Shown piece by piece: positions 56,405 to 64,000 of a DNA stretch of 64,000 bases. A program made the position numbers and the translations under genes. The stretch lies in the NCBI GenBank assembly GCA_025449115.1, contig JAHLKC010000080.1, forward strand, positions 62,001 through 126,000. The letters run 5' to 3'. The notes below the pieces were generated by a model. It worked only from the letters and a program-made list of their open reading frames with translations. It made no database searches and was not told where the DNA came from. This stretch comes from Chytridium lagenaria. Taxonomy: Eukaryota > Chytridiomycota > Chytridiomycetes > Chytridiales > Chytridiaceae. The first letter of the stretch is position 1. The number at the start of each line of letters is the position of its first letter.

Positions 56405-58609
56405 ATGGCTCCCTTTCCATGCGCATGTACTGATTTCTGAAAAGGAAGTCGCCGAGAGTATTGATAATGCTGGCGATGGATATCAGTTGAAAATAGAGAC
56501 TGGAGAAAAGCCTGTCAAAGCGGCACGGAAGATTAAAGCGACGCCGATGTTGCAAGTATTCTTTGGGCAAAACTCTTCATACAAGCCAGAATCCAAGGAC
56601 GTTGGCGTTTCGCCCATATCCGAATCACTGAAAGAATACTTTGAGAGCTTTCCGATTCTCTTTTGGAGGGCAGCGTTTGTTGAAAAGAGCATTGAAAGCG
56701 AGTTTTTGGTGAGAGCCATCATTGCACTCATAGCTTTTCTTAATCCTTTTTCACCTTTAAGATGAGCTACAGCTTAAAAGCCATTAGCAATAACAAACAG
56801 ATATATTTAATTGGTACTATTGGCGGATTTTTGTACGCTGCTACCATCGCATTAGTAAACGGTGTTTATTTCGGTAGGTCGAGTCCTTTTAAGGTGTCTT
56901 ACCGTCCATGCAGACACATATCTCATTGCATTTCAAACCGGATTCTGCTTTGCAATCTTGATAGTTTGGAGGTGGTTGCCCGAGTCATTTGTTAAAAGAT
57001 ATCATCATCACTGGTTTCCCTTCATCATGGCCGTTTCTTATAGTCCGATATTTATTGGATCTTATCACTTTAATGCGCGTCGGGTAAATATCCATCCTGT
57101 TCTGCTTATGACTTCTAAAAAGTTTTGTTGATAAAGTCCGTTGATGAAGACTTTCAGGTCTTTAGAAGTTTCATTTATTCTACTTCAGTTTGCATGATTT
57201 ATGGTGCATCAACAGTTATGCAGCTACGGTAATGAAGGGATTCCAACTCCTTTTTTCTAAAGATTACCAGGACGTCCTCGGCTCTGTACATTACATTATA
57301 TTTTGTTCTGGCACCATGGTAAGTAACTGGAGTAACATCAAATACGTGACCTTTAAAAGGATAACTATTGTGATTAGTACGGGGACGACAAATCCTCTCC
57401 AGTTTATTGCTGTTCCGGTTTTTTACGGAACAATGTTGATATTGATCCTTGATTTATTTAATCTGTGATTATAGAGGATTTTTTGCTTATGGACGGTGCG
57501 AAATAGGGAATATAAACTGAGGAGAATTTATATTATGGAGAAGCTATACTCGCAACGATTCAATATTGACATAGATACCGTTTGCAACATGCCGACGTTT
57601 GCTTTCCACCACCGCAGGTTAACGAAATGTTTTGAAGGCGACATCAAGTGCCTGGAAATTCCGACCATCAAGCTCAACCGTTGGCCGCGGTTCAAAAAAT
57701 GGTTTCGAAGAGACGTCCTCCTTACATGGGACGATTTAAATATCGAAAGAACTTACCTTGCATGGCGGCAAGCCGGTTTTTTAAGCTACATGCGCCAGAC
57801 CGTTTTTTTGCTGGCGATTTTTGATTTGTATTCAGCTCTTATGGATCCAATAAGGTGTGTTATTACACTTGCTTCTGGTCTTGACTTCACGGGCTAGTTT
57901 TTGCGAGCTAAAAGGGAGTCACGCGAAGTCTCCGTCCATGTGCGGAGAAAAGGGCGAAATATTAAGAAACATCCGCCTATGTTTATTGCCAGTAATTTTG
58001 GCGTCTTTTGGTATCTCGTTTTCGAAATGTATACGCGAATATTCGTCAGGAAGCCAGAACCTTTTTCTAATTGTACTTAGCCTTCGTGGATTGGTATGAT
58101 GTTTTTACAATGGAATATGTAACTTACCTTAGATATGCAATGTCCTTGTTTACTGATGTGCTCTTATATTCATTAAAACGCAGGCGTTGCTGTGAGTTGT
58201 TGTAGAGTTTTGTGCGATGATTGCTCACCTTTGCTTAGGTTTATGCTTGCCCTGATAATACGATGGGACCGACGTGACGAGACGGGTTTTATAATCTTAT
58301 CGTAAGTCCAGTGCTCTTTTATATAGCAGTTTTGTATCCTAACGATCACACAGAGCTCTCATCAGCCAATTTTTTATAGTCTGTGGATCTTCCGCGCTAT
58401 TAATAGACAAGCTTATCATCCATTGTGGTGTTCTTTTGGCGGGAGCCGTCACAACCATCATTGCTAACAAGGAAGGGCAGATTTTCATGCTCATGCTTAT
58501 TTTTGTCGTGATTTCTTTGTGTGTGTACTATGGCATACAGATGGAAAGGCATGAGCATCGGTTTTTTGCAATGTGGGAGGTTTTATGCGGAAATGATGTA
58601 GAAGTATGA
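56405..58609 (+). CDS. multipass membrane protein, unknown family, copy 3
   Basis: Plus strand. Starts MAPFPCACTDF, with a frame change at about 56437 leading to EKEVAESIDNAGDGYQLKIE. Family blocks in the same order as copy 2: VSPISESLKEYFESFPILFW RAAFVEKSIESEFLV; LKAISNNKQIYLIGTIGGFL; ADTYLIAFQTGFCFAILIVW; FIMAVSYSPIFIGSYHFNAR; MRNREYKLRRIYIMEKLYSQ RFNIDIDTV; RWPRFKKWFRRDVLLTWDD; TYLAWRQAGFLSYMRQTVFL LAIFDLYSAL; and the end GIQMERHEHRFFAMWEVLCG. Copy 2 and copy 3 are closer to each other than to copy 1. Introns are at about 56870-56910, 57080-57190 and 57855-57895. Function unknown. Confidence 0.7.
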
Positions 58610-58978
58610 TTAGAGTAGGAAACATTTATGAGATAAAGGGGATAACATGGACTGTAATAATTCTGACTTTGAGCAGCTGGATCTGTTATTACTTGTTCCA
58701 AAATATATTCACCGCTGCTGACCATCGTTCAATTCGCGTGTAGAATCGTGTACGTGACTAGTTCCTTCAATCGATGATGGGTAGAATGACGCTATAAATC
58801 TTACCGTCGCGTCTGACGTAGATTATGATCAATATGATCATATGCGACTGACTATAATAGAGACGACAAGCAAAAAAATGGAAGCACGCGAACGCGGGCA
58901 ACATCCATGTATTAGTTGTTTGGAGTCGAAACTCTCAACAAGAGCGATAAAAACATATAAGAGTATTGTGTCAGAGAT
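58610..58978. other. 3' spacer, no gene seen
   Basis: 369 bases between convergent genes (copy 3 and nitronate monooxygenase). GATCATATGATC-like patch near 58828 (ATGATCAATATGATCATATG). No coding text recognised. Confidence 0.4.
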
Positions 58979-60207
<1,229 letters not shown>

Positions 60208-60631
60208 TGCTGTGTTAGTTGCGGGTGGATGTTGAGGGAGGACGGTTGGTTGTACGGATGACTGGTTGGATGGATGGGTGGATGGGAAGGTGATTTTTTA
60301 TCTGCAAAAATGAAAAGACGCCCTCGTGATGATGGACTGACGTCGGTTCTCAAGTCTCGGTCTCTGATTGGATTAAGTGGAAAATTATAAAACACCGCAA
60401 ACCACATTGTGGCAGCAAAAGAAGAGGCGACGGCGTGTTCAGCCGTCTTCATGCCTTCAACGCTCACGCGTCACTTGCCCATCATTTCTCATGACGACAC
60501 GACAGAGATGCGGAAGGATGCTGGTGAGCAATTATTCATCGCGGGCATAAGGTTGGTATCTATGCTATGCTCAGATACGAAAAAAAACACAATCACTAGA
60601 CACAGAGGAAAACAACATGTACAAAGACCAT
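60208..60631. promoter_or_regulatory. spacer upstream of the monooxygenase
   Basis: 424 bases between two minus-strand genes. Holds short GGATGGATGG direct repeats at 60260-60290 just upstream of the monooxygenase start. No gene seen. Confidence 0.35.
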
Positions 60632-62182
60632 TCAATTTTGCCGTCTCTCTTCCAGTGGTAACCCATCATCTTCAACATCTAGATCATCTGCCTTTCCCCT
60701 ATCGTTAGCGGTCACAGGCGTCGGGAGACTGCTATATCCCGGTGGTTTGCTTTGCTGGCTCTTGCTGTATGTGTAGAGAATGCCCGCTCCAAATGCTAAT
60801 ACGTGAATAAAAGAAGGAATTGTAAGATAATGTTAAGAAATCCATTTCTTCTCACCAATAGCAATTCCAGAGATACTTGCAAAGGTAACGGGGTCGGCAA
60901 AGAACATCATACCCACAATAGCGATAGGAAGTTTGTTTAGAGCCCCAACCATACTTAAAAAAGGGTGTTGTCAGTAAGGATACTGTAGAAAAGTGTGAAG
61001 AAAGGTATCGCACCTGTAAGTCGTCGACGACGTTACCCTCACACACCAAGCACTTCCATAACTAATCGCAAAAGCCGACAGTGAACTCACAACCATCGAC
61101 ACCACCAATCCCCAAAATTGATCTTCCTTTTCTCCTCCAGCCCCGTACTTATCCGCAGCCTTTCGATACTCATCTCCCTCCATTAATAATGAACATACAA
61201 GAAGAACAGGAACAGATAACAAGTTATTGTAAAACACGGTATCAAAGTCCTTGAAAATTTACTTCCTTGATCTTGGCTCGCATGATCAACGCGAAAAATG
61301 CAGAGGTTAAGCAGTTGAGAACCATCCAACCGTAAGGCGACCACCAGGGGGACGGTGTCGGCAGTTTCTTAGGACTTGCCTTCCACTATGTCGGACCATC
61401 CTTTACTTCCATTAGAAACATAAATTACAAGATAACACTTTACCAGCTATAATAGACGACACCACCATCAACATGAACGCCGTCAACGTCAACGGCGTCA
61501 CCTTCGAACCATTAAAGAACCACAACTCTGCATACGCAATCACCACAATCGTCAAGTTTTTGAAGATAGTAAACAGTGGAATGGACATGAATTGCAATGC
61601 TTTTGAGCCAGTGTAGATCATGACGACGAGCGCGAGGGATACCACGAACCACCTTTTTGCTTCGTCGTGGCGGTAAGGGCGATGACTGAGGAGGGAGAAG
61701 AAGGCGAAGATTTCAAGGACAATGACGGTGAGTGCATTCTATGTTGCATGTTAATGGATAAAGTCGATGGAAAGGGTGGTAGCAGGAAAAGAGTTCCCAA
61801 CCTGGACTGCGAGGACGAAAAAGTTCATGTGGAATTCGTAGCTTGAGAGGATGGCTTTGTTGGTGACCGTCATGAGCTAACCAAATATGTAAGAAAGAAA
61901 ACATGTTGAAAACTTGGTCAGTATCTATCCGCAGTAAACATGAAGGATTGATGTTATCCATCTTTTCTTTATCATAAGGATATCACCTACGATGGATGCG
62001 CCACAGTAAGCTGCGATGGCGGCCAAAGGCCCATTCAATAGCGACTCTTTTTGCCATGGCTCGACGACGCTTGAGAAACGAGATGCAGCGAAATGCGCTG
62101 ATGACGGGGATGAGTTGCTGTGAGTTGGAGGTTTCCACTTAGAAAACACCGCCAATAATAATCTCACCCTGATCTCTGACAA
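60632..62182 (-). CDS. GDP-mannose transporter (Vrg4 type)
   Basis: Minus strand, about six exons. Blocks: [161 protein letters not shown]; and the GDP-mannose binding motif GALNKLPIA with [20 protein letters not shown]. The protein exchanges GDP-mannose for GMP at the Golgi membrane for mannosylation of proteins and lipids. About ten TM segments, C-terminal acidic tail ([18 protein letters not shown]) ending at 60632. The first codon is uncertain: 62182 is the open-frame limit and no good ATG precedes the first block in frame. Confidence 0.9.
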
Positions 62183-62435
62183 TATTTTGGGTGCAGAATT
62201 TAAAGCACTAAAGGTAATAAGGTGGTCTCCGTCTTAACTGTGTTTTGATTCTTCAACAGTTAAGACGTTCGGCTTGCAGGTCGGTACGAAATATATTCAA
62301 AACCCCCCCTTACCCCCCTGAAAAACTCCCGGCGTTGTTAGACCTCCATCCCATCATGAAAACAAGTACCAAAAAAACCAACAAAAACCAAAAAAACCGA
62401 CGCGAAACATAAGCCAGTTCGTTCAATTCATATCA
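62183..62435. other. spacer with perfect inverted repeat
   Basis: 253 bases upstream of the GDP-mannose transporter and downstream of Rei1. Contains a perfect 11-base inverted repeat (GTCTTAACTGT at 62231-62241, its complement at 62256-62266, 14-base loop), then a C-run (62303-62318). No gene seen. Confidence 0.5.
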
Positions 62436-63935
62436 TCAACCATCTTTCTTGACAAAATGCTTCCTAAGGTTTCCGTAATTATTGATCATCCCCGTCTTCA
62501 ACTTAAAATCAGTATACGTCCTGCTCAACTCGCAGTTCTGTTTCTTCGCCTGTCTTTCTAAAACTTTCACGGCCATTCGCGTGTGAATGGGTACTGCACC
62601 CAATGAAGCGTACCTTCCTGCGAGCGGACAATGGAGGTAGAGTTGGACGTGGTCGACGGAGTGCGGACGGCACCCATATTGCGACGGTGATGGTAAAAGT
62701 TGTGCGGGTGTTGGATCGGTTATGAGGGTGCGGCCGGATGCAAGAGTTAGACGGGATTCATCTTCGGAAAGAGTAAGGCCTTTCGTTCTTTTTAAGCGGT
62801 GAGATTATATTCAATCCCGATATTAACGAGATAAAGGCATACCTTTCCGCAACATACGCTTCCTGCTCATCTAATTCCACCCAATCCTCACCAATGTCCT
62901 CCTCCATATTATCCACTTCCTCCTTCCCCACCTCCTCATCCTCCCATGTCATCCCAAAGTCATAAAAATCCACCAACTCCTCGTCATCCCCATCCTCATA
63001 AGCAACCTTACAGTGACCTTTCATAACCATATGATCTCTCACAGCTTCAAGCGAATGCATCGCCCTTCCCTTCCCATTGCAATAAATACATAAATTCCCA
63101 ACACTGATCTTTTCACCCAAATACGTGATCAATCCTTCAAGGTCGATGAGGAACTCGAGGTCAGGGATGAAGAAGGAATGAGAAACAGCCATGTGAGACA
63201 TGGAGTCTTCGAGACTGGCGGAACGGTGCGTGCAGAAAAGGCAGTCTGTGAGTGCTAGTCTGGGGGAAGTGGAGGCCTTTTTGAGAAGGATAGCGTCGAA
63301 TTCGGCGTCAGTTTTTGCAGCGGCAAGCTGGATACGCCAGGGGATGGTGGGATTTGGAGGCGATGTGGAGGGGTCTGCTTCTGTTAAAGGAGTGGATTCG
63401 GGAATGGTGTCGCCTTTGGACTCAATAATTCCTTATGTTTGTTGGATATGAGGTGATTCGAGAAGGCGTTCTCAGTGCTGTACGTTTTTCTAGTGTAGAT
63501 ATTAAAGCATCAAATGATTAGCCAAAGATCAAGATAAAGCAGGGTTAACGGAAGCCAGAACAACAAATGATGGCGATCGGTAATATATTACGGGCAGATG
63601 AACAAAACAGAATATGTCCTCTTACCCACAAGGGTACGCAAACCAATTGAAGGCTAGACCTCTCGGTTTCCGCATCATTTATCGCCTGCTGAGCTGCAAT
63701 AACCCACCTTCAGCACTTCACCTTCAAAAAAAACAAAACCCCCACCTTTCACTCTATGCACAAACGCCTCCTGAGTCACTGGAGGCAGCTCCGCAACCTC
63801 CTCTTCATATTATACCGATGCCAATCCGTTCGATGATGTTCTCTTTGATGTTCAGCGCTGTGAAAGGCTACATGGCACTAGTGGGGATCAGATAACGTTA
63901 ATATGGAGGAGAGTTACAGCTAGGCATGTGAACAT
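62436..63935 (-). CDS. Rei1/ZNF622-type ribosome biogenesis zinc finger protein
   Basis: Minus strand. An 18-base first exon (63918-63935) codes MFTCLA and joins at 63877 to CHVAFHSAEHQREHHRTDWH RYNMKRR, giving a C2H2 finger with CxxC, then VAELPPVTQEAFVHRVK. Next ENAFSNHLISNKHKELLSPK, a spacer, CLFCTHRSASLEDSMSHMAV SHSFFIPDLEFLIDLEGLIT, YLGEKISVGNLCIYCNGKGR, AVRDHMVMKGHCKVAYEDGD with DFYDFGMTW, and an end NYGNLRKHFVKKDG. Rei1 acts late in cytoplasmic 60S maturation, releasing Arx1 and opening the tunnel exit. One-base gaps near 63807 (in a G run, RRVAELP) and near 63470 are needed. About 380 residues expected, like yeast Rei1 (393). Confidence 0.9.
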
Positions 63936-64000
63936 GGCGGACTTTGTCCCGATCTTGAGGGGGATGTTGGCGGAAAGAGTCGTAATGGTTGAGTGTTCGG

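Overview
The window is nuclear DNA from a fungus, probably an early-diverging zoosporic (chytrid-like) lineage. Genes sit on both strands with short spacers, and most are cut by introns of about 40-100 bases with GT..AG ends. Fungal marks are a Rei1-type ribosome biogenesis factor, a mug70-type CBS-PB1 protein, a GDP-mannose transporter, a nitronate monooxygenase and GPI-anchored cysteine-rich proteins. FAM72, CMTR1 and a soluble-type adenylyl cyclase, better known from animals, argue against ascomycetes or basidiomycetes. The species is not determined.

Layout. 0-4 kb: FAM72, a four-CBS protein and the divergent NDUFAF6-like assembly factor. 4-14 kb: two PPR-like, probably mitochondrial proteins surround a PAS-like gene and a tandem pair of unknown paralogues built from a repeated small domain. 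14-22 kb: an unknown protein, a Myb/SANT multi-repeat protein, a second SANT-like protein, an Erv1/Erv2-type thiol oxidase and a cap 2'-O-methyltransferase. 22.6-23.7 kb: an abundant-looking secreted protein with Asn/Gln/Gly repeats. 24-30 kb: the CBS-PB1 membrane protein and a Sec2/Rabin-type exchange factor. 30.9-38.4 kb: a long disordered protein with Tyr/Ser/Pro repeats and a coiled-coil protein carrying a motor-adaptor-like CC1 box. 39-58.6 kb: three diverged copies of an unrecognised multipass membrane family (one at 39-41 kb, two in tandem at 53.6-58.6 kb), a PH-domain protein, two GPI-anchored paralogues and a soluble-type adenylyl cyclase (two cyclase domains, AAA-type NTPase, helical repeat tail). 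59-64 kb: nitronate monooxygenase, GDP-mannose transporter and Rei1.

The most notable part is the block 47.6-58.6 kb: a bicarbonate-type (ADCY10-like) cyclase followed directly on the same strand by two members of the unknown membrane family, with a third member nearby. A functional link is inference from position only.

Many genes change reading frame inside otherwise well conserved exons. At most sites I resolved, adding a single base (usually in a short homopolymer) restores the conserved protein. This looks like residual indels in the assembly more than gene decay, so gene limits are given by homology across the shifts and exon details are approximate where a shift is noted.
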